From: Gerris lacustris
Taxonomy: Eukaryota > Arthropoda > Insecta > Hemiptera > Gerridae
DNA length: 64,000 nucleotides
Reading direction: 5' to 3'
NCBI GenBank assembly: GCA_951217055.1
Contig: OX578280.1
Location: 42,473,882-42,537,881 of the forward strand
Below are positions 35,960-48,100 of the stretch, one piece after another. The position numbers and the translations under genes were made by a program. The notes under the pieces were generated by a model. That model was not told the DNA's origin, did no database searches, and saw nothing but the letters and a program-made list of their open reading frames with translations. Numbering within the stretch: position 1 is the first letter of the stretch; the number at the start of each line of letters is the position of its first letter.

Positions 35960-36948
35960 AGTTGCCTAAAAATAAACAATAGAAACAATTAAAACACTAT
36001 TTATCTACTGTGAATGTTAATATCATTCGAATTTAACTATTTGTTAACTATGTATCTTAATATTAATCTAATAATGGGGTCTTCTGCAGTGCAGTGAACA
36101 TTTATCAAAAATGATCACCTCTATAAACAGGAGAGATTATATTCCTTTGTCTAAAGAACTGTTGACTGACAAAGAGACATCATCCTAACAGTATATAAAA
36201 GTAGTATCTCTTTGCCTCAACAGTTTATAATAGATTAAGGGATATTACCACTTAAAAGTCCTTGTTCTACAGATGTTCTTAATAAAATTAGTATGGGAGT
36301 TACAACGTAGAACTAAGTTTATATCGTGAAATAAAACCATATGGGCTAATGAGGTCAAATTTAAGAATACATACTTACTTATTTAAAAACTATAATTTTA
36401 AATTCTTCAATGTTTTTCGGCGTCAAGTTTGATGAATTCCAATCAAATTTAAGAATTAACCAATTTAGCACTCCGTATGAATTACCGTTTTAAAACTGAA
36501 ATTTAATGATAAAAAAAAGAGAGATAATAAAATAAATGAATAACAACTAAAAGAGATAAGAATTGTTTAAGAAAGAGTCAATGTACTCTAATAAAGGAAT
36601 TTAATACACTAAACACTACAATAGATAAATATATGAAGATACGAGATAAAAAAACGATAAGATTAGATGAGATATTCAAAATATCACATGGACAGTTTAA
36701 AATAAATCGGAAAGTAATTATTTAACTCATTGTGGACTTGGACTTATGAGTTTTGTAACAAATTAAATGTTGCAAAACAAACCGGCCTTTGCTCCCCACT
36801 CTGAAACCCAGAGCAACGTAAACAAATCAACCTGGGTTATTTATTTTAAATTAAATTTACAATCAGCTGCTATAAATTCCAGATCTTTATTTAGTTTATC
36901 ACAATAATATAATAATATTAATTGCTTTATTGTTTATATAATTCAAAT

Positions 36949-37927
36949 GGCACTTTTATAGAAAAGGGCCTCCCTTTTTGTTTTTTATACAGAAGAGTTA
37001 ATTTCCCATAGTCTTAACTACCTATTAAGACAAAGGGATATTCAGTCCAATATGCTTTGGGACAAAGGAATATCACACTTTTGCATAAAAAATATGTGTG
37101 AGGCTCTCACGCATTAGAAGTGAAACTTAAGTTCTAGAATGCATTTCTCTCTTTCATTTTTTGACGAATTTATTATTTCAGGATTAAGAAATGGTTATGG
37201 TAAATTTAATTGAAAAAAAAAAAAATATTGCTACGCTAAGTCAACCACATTTATTCCAATAAAAATAAATGTTTGTTTTGATTTGCTGGTCTTTAAATAG
37301 ATATAATACAATTACAATTAATCTGTGTATAAATGTTACACTTGGACGAGTCTCGAATCGCAAACTTCGTTACACGATTTCACTATATGAAAAAATTCAC
37401 TCTACCGCCGCCAAAGAAGTTTCACTTAAAAAAAAAGTGTGTATTCGGTGGTCAGAAGGGTAAATTTTAAAGGCCACCCTACACGATCAATCTGATTGTC
37501 AATCTGACGTAGGATTGACAATCTGATTGAACGTGTAGGGTCCCTTGTGATTGAAGGCAGGATTGTCAATCTACTTCAATCTGATTGATTTAATCAGATT
37601 GATCGTGTAGGGTGGCCTCGGTGGCCTTAAGAATACGCTCCGGTTTATAGAAAAGATGGCGGGGCCTCACTCCAACGTATTTTTTGGACAAAGGGATATC
37701 AACTCTCCTGTGAAAAAATCATACATATTATATAATTTCTCAAATGTTTAAATCATACAAATCTAATGATTGACAAAGGTACTGTACTGTTTTTAATCTC
37801 CTAAGTGCACAAATTAAACAAAGTTGCCCCGCCAAGCGATTCTCGACCGTAGCGTTTCCTTAATATTAGCCGTCAGAAGGTATATTAGATTAAAAAAAAG
37901 TGGGGGGCCCTTTTCTATAAAAGTGCC
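36949..37927. mobile_element. hAT-like element, 979 bp, perfect 8-bp target duplication
   Basis: The ends 'ggcacttttatagaaaaggg' and, inverted, 'ccctt' plus 'ttctataaaagtgcc' face each other. The octamer ATTCAAAT occurs on both sides (36941-36948 and 37928-37935). Inside are 'gggacaaaggaatatcacac' and 'ccgccaagcgattctcgacc', which also occur in diverged copies at 38450, 51400 and 54930-55115. No transposase remains. A palindromic MITE is nested inside. Confidence 0.85.
37472..37617. mobile_element. Palindromic MITE nested in the hAT-like element
   Basis: 'ggccaccctacacgatcaat' followed by 'ctgatt' is mirrored exactly at the right end. The inner part also repeats 'gattgtcaatct' and 'gattgacaatctgattgaa' in both directions, so the 146 bases can fold almost fully. 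Confidence 0.85.
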
Positions 37928-40823
37928 ATTCAAATTATATATCATAAAATTTAATTTGTTTATAATTAAGTTTATTTACTGATACTAGTATATGAATATA
38001 ACATTGACTTTTGTTTTATTTCATTTGATGTAGTATACTGCTTTTTTTTATCAGTTAGGCGGGGTTTAGACGGTTCAATTTGATTGTTCAATATGATTTA
38101 AAAACAACATACTTTCAATTGTATTGAATGCCTATGTTCAGATAAAGCAATAAAATTGAAAAGCCAGAGGCAAAAAATAAACAAGCTTAAAACATAAACA
38201 TAACCCACTAGTTGTCTGACACCCTCATAAAACAATAAATATAAACATAACCCATGCAGCTAAAACTGGTACTTTTTTACTTTGTTACCCACCTTAACTT
38301 TTTTACTTTGTTACCCACTTTGTTACTCAAAGTAAATTAGGTCGGATGTGGCAAGATTTTACTGGGTTACCCACCGTTTGTTTACATTATTGTGTTTGAC
38401 ATTATTTTTCAAATTAATTGACAATCTTAACGAGGGAATATTCAAGTATTCCTTTGGGACAAAGGAAAATCACACTTCTGTAAATAAAATTGACAATATC
38501 TGTTAGTCTAACTATCTAGTAAGCCAAAGTAACCTTTAATCCAATAAATTTTGAGCAAAAGAATAGTTCACTTGGATTTAATAATAAATAAATAAATACA
38601 TTCGGGTGGGTAACAAAGTAAAAGAGTGCCCTAAAACTTCCATTTCCATTCCATCAAAAAGAAAACAAGCTGTTTTGTTTGAACAGTTCAATGGAGATTG
38701 AATGGATCTTTCGATCAGATTAAATAAAAACTGGTTCAACTTTTCCATTAGCAATTGCATTGAATAATTCATTTGCTTTGATAAATAAAAATCATAATTT
38801 TACATGAAGATACATTTTCTTCAAAACCTTTAAGAGGATTACTTTGACGCTCTTGTTGTGGTTCCCAAACTTTTTCAATTCTTGGCACCCTTGCTGTATC
38901 CAGTTTTTTTCCAAGGCACCTTCTATCTAATTCTAGAAACTACTATACTTTGTCGAGTAAAGATTTAAAAAGTAAATAAAAGAAGATACTTAAGATCACA
39001 AACTAATGTAATTGAACAAATATTCTTCCCCCATAACTTTATAAAAGCTGAAATTTTCTCAATCAACTTTAAAAGGTGAATGTTACTTTTCTGCTGGGAG
39101 AGATTAATTGTATTCGCTATTTCAAATGCCTTTCAATATTGAAAAGATAAAGGCGGAACAATCAGATATAATCCTCCATACATTTATACAAGTGTTAGTT
39201 GAGAATGGGCCGATTGATCGTTGAGACTCACAATGACGATGTGTTGCAAGTAGGGTTGAAACATGGATGTTGATGTATCGAATAAAACACCACCAATTTT
39301 TTACATACATGTTTAACATCAACTTTGTTCTGGAAAATTTGGGTTGAACGGTGTGAGGATTTGGTTTTCCATCCCCCCCCCCCTCCATTTTTCTTTAACC
39401 GGGGTTTCCAAAATTGAGCCATAAGGCAGGTAACCCGGATACACAAATTTACACACACATGTAGGAGTGTAGGAGAGTAATTGGCTACTAGACACATCCA
39501 CTTAATATGATCATTAGTATGAAACATATCTCACCTCTCTGGGATTTGAACCATCGCTAGTAATATTGATAATGACCATGGTTTAAGGTGATAGTTAACG
39601 ACCACCGTCGGCTACTCCCGTTTGATCTAACTCTCATCTTTTTTCTTTTAAGGGGGTTAAAAACCCTCAGACATAAACCACATAGGGAGGTCCATTGAAC
39701 AAACTCAGGTTAAATCCTTAATGATCAACACAATATAAGGTTAATACAAGACAGGTGATTAGTCACTTTATACATCAACTTAATGTGTTAATGACACACC
39801 TACTTTATGTGTTTATGACACATCTATTTAATGTGTACTTTAATTTATCCTCTAGGACTTTAATAATCTTGAATCAAATATAACATGGTACATTATTTGT
39901 TTTCATCCCTGCCGATTACAATAAAATGGGTTACATAGGTAATACACTAAAAATAAATACCTGTTATAGAACTATGAAGATAAATAACTTTTATTTTATC
40001 ATTTATATTATAATCGATTAACAATAGTTTAGCCACTTAAAATTCTACTAATCTACTAATTTAGATAATTTAAAAATATAACAAGTGGATATGTAATAAT
40101 TGATGTAGAGAATCAATATTTCATCTTTTAAGGCACTTTTATAATATTGGGTAACACTTTTAAGTAAATGAATATTTGGCTTGTAATCAACATCAATGAA
40201 ACATTTTTAAAAAAATCAGTTTTATTCCTCGCCTTATGCCAATAAACCTTATTAAAAGTAAAACCAAACTTCTTTGAGAGTCATGTAATGGCTAATTTAA
40301 GTAAAACCCCCAAAAAAAATTTAATTCTCATTGGATGTGGAGATAAGTCCAGAAATCAGCAAGTCGTATACAATGTGTTTAGAACGAAGTATCCAAATAG
40401 AACCATCGGCTAACCCGCAGTTAGTAAAATCGAGAGGAAATTTAGAGAAACGGGGCATTTAAAATGCTGGGTTCGATTTGTATGAAATCAGTATGTTATT
40501 ACTTCCAATTTTTATTTGGATTACAATGTTTAACACAAGTTAAAAACTAAATATACAATCAAATAAAATTGTTGAAGGTATAAACTAATAAAAATAAAGA
40601 TCATAAGTAATTACGAATTTTCATTTAAAAATTCAACTGATTATTATTAATTTTCATAATATATTTTTTAAAAAGAAGAAGCTATAAATGCAAAGTGCTT
40701 CTTAATAATAAGGCACAATGGTGATTATTTATTTAAACAGAATATACTTTTTCTACCAACAAAAAAAAATATTAAAGATTAAAACTTTAATTTTGAATAA
40801 GATTTTAATGCAGATAAAAAATA

Positions 40824-40893
40824 CAGTAAAACCTATCTAAGCTAGAAAGCCATGGTTCAAGAAAAAAACGTCCATGTTACATAGGTATTACAG
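40824..40893. mobile_element. Short TA-flanked inverted-repeat element, 70 bp
   Basis: 'cagtaaaacctat' at the left and 'ataggtattacag' at the right, with TA outside both. This is a miniature pogo-like relic. Confidence 0.55.
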
Positions 40894-41996
40894 TATATAT
40901 TTATCACGGGATGAATCATAAAGGATTTAGATTCCAACATTTTGTTCCCAATACTAGAAGCATCTTGGAAGCGAAAGACTTTATTTGAAAATGCTTGGAT
41001 TTCACCAGAAAACCAAGAGATGAAAAATGAGGCAATCTGCAGAAGGATTGAAGGATATTAACAAAGTTTGGCAGTTGATATATTAAAAACATACTAAATA
41101 AGATTCAAGAAACCATTTCCTTAGTTTACCAAAGCTAACATAAATAATAATGTCATAACACCCGCCCAAGTAGCACGACTTGATCCTTAGGACATCCAGA
41201 GGACCAGTCATTTTCACATCCCACGGATGGTAAAAAATGTATCTATGGTCTCCTAAAGGTTGACCCAAGATCCACCCTTCTAACCCCAGGGGTTTGTCCA
41301 TATCAAATCCTTTAGGATCAAGTATGGGCAATATTAGGACATAATCTGGATGTTCAAAATTTAAAATTATGAGAATTAGTGGCTAAAGCACACAATTATG
41401 TAATCAGTATTGTTATTTACACTTCCATACATGAAAAATAACAAATTCATACGAGAGCTCATACGTTTTGTTTGTTGACCTGTACAATATCCTCTTACAT
41501 TAATCCTGAGAAAAAATAGCATAAACTTTGACTTGAATGAACACATTACTGATTGATTACAATGTTTAATTACCATAATAGCAATAAAAATTAACTTTGT
41601 AAGTTGATAAAAAATAACCAGAGGCAAAAAACCGAAAATACTTAAAGTGTATCAGTGGTATAGCCTTGTTCAACAAGGCAACCTTCTACTTTAAACAGAA
41701 GTTACTTAAAATCAGCAAGGTAAACCCAACAGCAATTTCAGAACCTCAGCTATCTTCTAGGGTGAGTTCATTAACTAGCATGGCATATGAACCATGTGTT
41801 TTCCTATTTTATAAAGGAGATATATATTTTTTTTATTTCCTTCTGGAGATGCATCGAGCATTGAAAACGAAACATTGAGACCTATATTCACCAAGATATG
41901 GTTAAAACACTAGAAGATCAACAATTTCATCAACATTTTAACCAGTTAATAGTAAAAGAAGTATTACATTTTCACATAATATTCTTTCAAATATTA

Positions 41997-42002
41997 TTTA
42001 TT
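41997..42002 (-). terminator. Poly(A) signal of IFT54
   Basis: AATAAA on the minus strand, about 146 bases after the IFT54 stop codon. The position is typical of a 3' end. Confidence 0.4.
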
Positions 42003-42147
42003 TAATAGGTTCTTATTAAATGTGTATAAAGGTTAACTACTTAAACAGTACCAAAATAAACCTATTTAATAAATAAATAATAGTAATTCAAGTACAATTT
42101 GTTTAAACATGAGGATTAGCTATTATTCTATATTTTGTTTAATAAAA

Positions 42148-45100
42148 CTATGAAAGAGGATTTATGTTTAGAAGGTTGTCAAGTTTTGTGGTGTTGAGGT
42201 AGATGTTTGACTTCACTCGCCTTATTGATTCCTGTTCGTGTTCTATCAGTAAGTCAATATCAGACAGTTGCTTCCTTAGAGGAGACACTAGTTCTTCGGT
42301 TTGCCTGAACATTATCATGAATAATTATAATACATCAATTATAATTTAATAGATTTGAATGAGCTAATGAACAAATGAAAATAAAGCCAATAAGTCATTG
42401 AATTAAAATGCCTAACAGCTGCACTAGATCATTAAGCTTAACTTAATAATACTAAATAATCTGTCCCGCAATAGCCCATGGAAGGCTTAGGCCTTGCAAA
42501 GGGTTAACAACTACTTGCTGGATTATTGCAGAACTCTTTCATTAAAGTTGTTTGGAATAAAATAAATTTTAGTACAAAGGGTTCTGAAGATAACTGCCAA
42601 AATTACCGCTACCTTTAATCAAGATGATGTATCATACAAGATTTAATAAAGAGTACCAGAGACTAAAAGGAACCTACAAAATTTTGTAGTTATATGTCCA
42701 GTGATTTTAGAGAAATAGTGATGAGTCAGTCAGTGGTATTTGGATTTGATAAAGACATAAAGATATATTATGTTTGAATTTAATAGTTGATCAAGGGTTA
42801 GTACATACGGGAAAGTCTTTACATTATTAGTTTTTGAAGTTATGCTTCCTTATCTGGGTCTGTTAAATGGGCTCATCTAAGTGGCCTGCATCTTTAGATG
42901 TAAAAGCACCCTGAAAAAAAGGGGATGGCAATGAAACAACAAAATACTCACTTGCTCTGAAGCTGAATATCTTTCTGTAACTGGGCATTAGTTTTAGTCC
43001 AGTCCAGTAATTCAGACTGCATTAGTTCAACATCCTCTTGAAGGAAATCGAATAGTTTTCCTAAAGGATTACTCGATCTGGTAAGGGTTTGGATGCCGTC
43101 ACGTAGGCTCTTTACTTCTTTTGTAAGAGCATCTCGCCTTGACCGTGATCTTGCTTCCCAATCCTGAAATTATAGATTTTAGTCAGTTTTCACAATTTTA
43201 CAAATAAGACTGGTGAGACAAAGGCATTAGTATTTAAAAATAAAATATGGAGAATCAGTGAGTCGTAGAGACTTGAGCCACCTTCATGGTTTCAATAAGT
43301 TCATTAACCATTTGACTATGCCAACGCAAATCAAGTTCCACTGTGAGTTAAATTTTTAAAAAAAATTGAGAGATAATCTATATACATAAAAATTACAAGG
43401 TTTGTCTGTTCATTGATCATAATTACAACATATTTGGATACTTTTTCATTCTGAAATGTGTGTGTGTCTGCCGCCACCAGTCTGACTTTATAGGAGCAAA
43501 ACTGGCTAACAAAATTATTATTTTTCACAGAGGTGTGTGCAAACATGTTGTGCATCTTGCAGGCTTGGTTTCATCAAAAAAATATTTAGTATAACCAAAG
43601 TTATTAACAATTTTAAAAAACAAAATTATACTCATAACAATGTCGGTTATTGATTGTAACATCAAAACAAAAATGATGTTTTATACTGTTTTCCTTTAAA
43701 AATAATTAATTCTGAACTAATTTGATTAGTTTTACTTTTGTTTTTCCTTTTCCTTAATGTAAAGAAAAAGTATCATTTTCACCCAAAAAATCTGAAACAT
43801 TTGAGTGGGTTTTAGCTGGATGTATATCTGTCTGTTTGTATGTGTGAGGGTGAGTCTGTCTGTGTTTAAGAAGCTAGAGATTTGAAACCTGGTACAAAAA
43901 TCAGTCCTCACATGCAGTTGTGCTGCCAGAAAATCATAAATTTGTGATGACATTAACCAATTTCAAAAATTCAAAAATTTGTAAAAATTGAAACATCATT
44001 TTCGGATAGTGCTGAAATTTGCACTTCATAAGACAAATAATTTCCACTGAAATTCGTTTTGATACCTGCCGCCATTTTGAAAATATGGACTTTTAAACTA
44101 TTCTGCCAATTGAGGAGAAATTCTCACCAATTAACCTCTCTGTAAGATTCTTTTCTATGAAGGCTTTGGAAACGAAAGTATTAAGGCGTTTCATTTATGT
44201 CTTGGCCTACATGATAAAAGGAAACCTAGCCACTGATTCCTAGCATGAGCCCCCTACGGAGTGCGGGGTGAAGGCTAATACAATATAAAAGTATAAATAA
44301 AACAAGAATGCTTACAATTTCAACATTAGTTCTCTGTTGGTAAGGTGATTGCCACTGTGCTTTTTTGGTATCTTCTAGTTCCTTCTTAGTTTCCAAGATT
44401 TGAGATACGAGGGCACCCTGATTGGACTCGTCCAGCTTTAAATCCAAACTCTCTTCAATACCCTAAAACATAAAAGAATAATATTAAGAGAAAAAAATAT
44501 ATCAAATTAATTATAAAAAAATAGGTAAATTATTTTAGTGCAAAATGCACATTGAAAATATTTTTCACAACAAAAGTCGAGAACACATATGTTCTTTTTA
44601 GTCTCCAAATTATGGGAGTGAGAGTCCAATTAATTTTTAATTGATTGAACACTATAACGTTACCTCGCCCTTAACAAGATCCAAATTTTTATATTGATCC
44701 GTGCAAAAGTTAAGGAGTTGAGGGAGAAAGTGACATAAGGTTTGGACTTTGGAACCCGGTTATCAAGACAGATAAAATGACACTTTACCACCACTGGGAA
44801 AATAAAATACCTAAAGAAAATAAATAAATAAATAATTATGAAACACAGATGTTTTAAGGGTGCGCGGACGTGTTTGATTTTACAAAATTTCTGTTTTTGT
44901 CCGTAATATTAGAGATAAAAATACAATATTTCGTATCTGGGTTCATCAATATATTCTTCAATGCAGCCGCGAGCCCGATTTTTGATTTTCCCCTTTTTCC
45001 CACTTAAGTGATTCTTAAATCTGATTCTATTTATTTTTTTAAAAAAGTAGCTCGCGGCTGCAAAAGGCAATTATCTAAATACTCTAAATCCCAAATTTCG

Positions 45101-48100
45101 TGCAAAAATATTAATTTTTAGAGCCAGGAGGAGTAATTTGGTAAACGGGAAAAAGTGGGATCGAGAGATAGTGCAGTCTGTCGGATTTTTAGTGAACTAG
45201 GCTTTACTAACCCCCTCATTACCTTCCTATCGGAGGTAACTAAGAGATGGTTAGAGATGGTCAGTCTCTAAGGGAAACATTCAAGCATAAACACGCTATG
45301 TTTACACACACTAAGATTCGGCCAAAATTATAAATATTTATTATTCCATAGTTTCATTCTATTTTTTTTCTGATAATTTTTCTTTGTTTACAACAGTATT
45401 TTGACTTTATATAATTTGAAATTCGTAATTAAAAAAAAAGAAATATAAAAAAACATTGATTTTTTTTTTACATTTAAAAAATTTTTTTTTTTACTATTTT
45501 AAAATGATGTTTTTTGAGATTTCAACTGAATTGTCCGTTTTAGCTAAACTTACTGAGAGGTTTTTACCATGAGGTTTGATCATTGCTTAACCCACATTGA
45601 CAAATTTGGTTTATAAATACTTTCAAAATGTTAATTTCGGTTGAAAGGTTTGAAATTTAGGAACTCACCCGATATTTAAAATTTGATTTGTAAAGAGAGG
45701 GGATGAATATCAAGATTTGGTGCTAGGGATGCCAGGGTTTTCTTTACTTTTCCTACCTAAAAAAGCAAAAAACATTTGATTCCATTTTTTGCTGACTCAA
45801 AAACTAAAGCTTACTTTTAAGCTAGAGCGTCAAAACTTGAGAGAAAAATCAGTCTTTTAGGCCTTTTTCACACAAGGCAACTCGTCCGCCCAAGCAACTA
45901 TGAGGCCAGACACATGTGGCACTCGCGTTCTTATCCCCACTAGTTGATTCAACTAAAATGACTGCAAGGCATTAGGCCCTTCACACCAGTCAACTTAATT
46001 CAGTCGGCTGGGACATTTTTTCACTATGCAATGGCAAAGTTATTTTATTTTCTCTTTTAATTCCAATGTAGACTTATTGATTGAATATGTTCGTATTCGT
46101 CCCATGATATGGGACATGAGGTGTAGTGAATACAGTAAATCCTGTGCTGGATCAGGGCGTGAATCTCTTAGAAGGATGGTCTTTACATGCGGAAATAATT
46201 GAAGAGTTTATCCTCGTGGCTTAGAAGTTTCGGATATAATTGTAAGAAAGCGCCTATTTCCCCTATTCTCTAACAAGGGAGGAACACACAATCTTCGACT
46301 AGATAAATTTCCTCCTTTATTGCTTTTTAGAAGAGCAAGCTAAAGAAGTACTCCTGCTTCCTCGGGTTCTAACATCGTACTGACCTCCCATTGGCAAGAA
46401 AAGTTGAATCACCTAAGATGCCTCGTGTGAAAGAGGACTAAATTGATTTGTTGAGTCAGCAAAAAATTGAATGAAAAGTTTTTTGTTTTTTGGGGGTAGA
46501 AAAAGTAAAGTAAAGTAAAATCCTGGCATGTAAATAAAAAATTCCTACCATCAAATCTTGATATGCCCCCCCCCCCCCCCCCCCCCCCCCGTCTTTTCAA
46601 ATTGCATTTTAAATATCGGGTGAGTATCTAAATTACAAACCTTCCGAAATCAATATTTTGTATTTATAGACAAAATTTGTCAAAAGGTACCGGTTAAAAT
46701 GTTTGCAATTAAGGAACTCACCCTTGTAGACTACTTTGCAGGGACCTGAATTGATAGACTGATTTATCTGTTAGAAATATACTAAAAAGTTTTAAAGACC
46801 TCATTTACCTAATATCAAAATGTTAGGTATCTTTTTAGTGAAACAATCAGAAGAAACTAAAGCTACGAGTATTTGAGGCGTTGCGTTGTTTTTATAAGTT
46901 GTGAATAGTTTACAGTTACTTTGTCCCATGGCCAAATAACAAAAATTAAATATTTTGTTGTATACTTGGAATCAGTTTCAGAGCTCAAGAATAAGTAAAA
47001 ATGCCATCATAATTAAAAATGAAACCTATAATTTAAACGGTTTGCTAAGTTATTACCTTTTTAACGTTCATATATTTTATCTAAAACATTTACCATTTTA
47101 GCGAATTCAAAACAATTCACTACTCTTAAAAATATAAAAAAAAGATTGTGGCACTCGAGTCCAATAATCCGATTATTTTATTCCGATCAAAAATCGTTCT
47201 ATGAAATTTAGTATGTACAGGAAAAACACCTTTCTTTGTATTCTTTCATATCGTCTTCAAATAATAAACATCATATAATAATCATTCTATAATAGTAATA
47301 TTTCTAATAATAATAATTATTGTTATTATATATTTATTATAACAATATAATTTTATCAACCAATATTGATATCAATAGTATTTTAATCTAGCTGAAGATG
47401 AAAAACCAATAATGTTAAAAAAAAAAGATTTTATTCCCATCCATTACTCATCTAAGGGTACATGGGAGAAACAACAAGTCATATTATGATCAATAAAGAT
47501 TTAGTATAACTACGTCTGGCATCTCAATGCGTAGTCATGTGCAAAACTGAATGCCGAGGAATAGGGATAAAAGCCCATGAAAACTGAAAGGTGAATTCAG
47601 AAGTTTCTGGAGAGAAACAAGTCAACTTTTTTTATCCTCGTGTGTCCATTTTTCTTGAAAATTATATTTCTACAAGCTGAATGGTTTATAGATTATAATT
47701 TACCTAAAAAAATCTTAGTACCGTAAATAACTTATCTGTAAGACTGAATATTTTTCTCGTTTTTATCAAAATAAATCGCAAAAAAAAGAATAAATACACA
47801 TTTTCTATCGGATCAATTTATGAATCTAAACCATTCTTGAATAAACTTCGTACACACAAAATTTCAAAAAATCAGTCTAGCCGTATAAGAGGGGTTCAGA
47901 GACGCATATACACGGACAAAGAAATCTATCTATATAAATAAAGAAGAAAGTCTGTGGGTGATGTATCTATGTGGGTATGTCCTTTATACAAATCTACAGT
48001 TTTATCCCAATTTGATGAATATTTACACACTTTTCCTTAAAAGCAAGGGGGAAGCCACTGTCTACATGAATTTTAGAAATTTAAATTTTGGTACAAAGGG

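Larger units (their letters stand above)
35966..42147. other. Region between GNPDA and IFT54 coding ends
   Basis: It contains the GNPDA upstream exon and promoter (not located), the nested hAT-like element, small MITEs and the IFT54 3' UTR. A 38045-38770 stretch repeats 'tttgttacccac' and 'gggacaaagga' phrases related to the hAT-like element. 39244-39320 looks like a decayed end of the 'cgatgtatcga' element at 21028. A minus-strand frame at 41331-41083 has a non-repetitive composition but no family I know. Confidence 0.45.
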
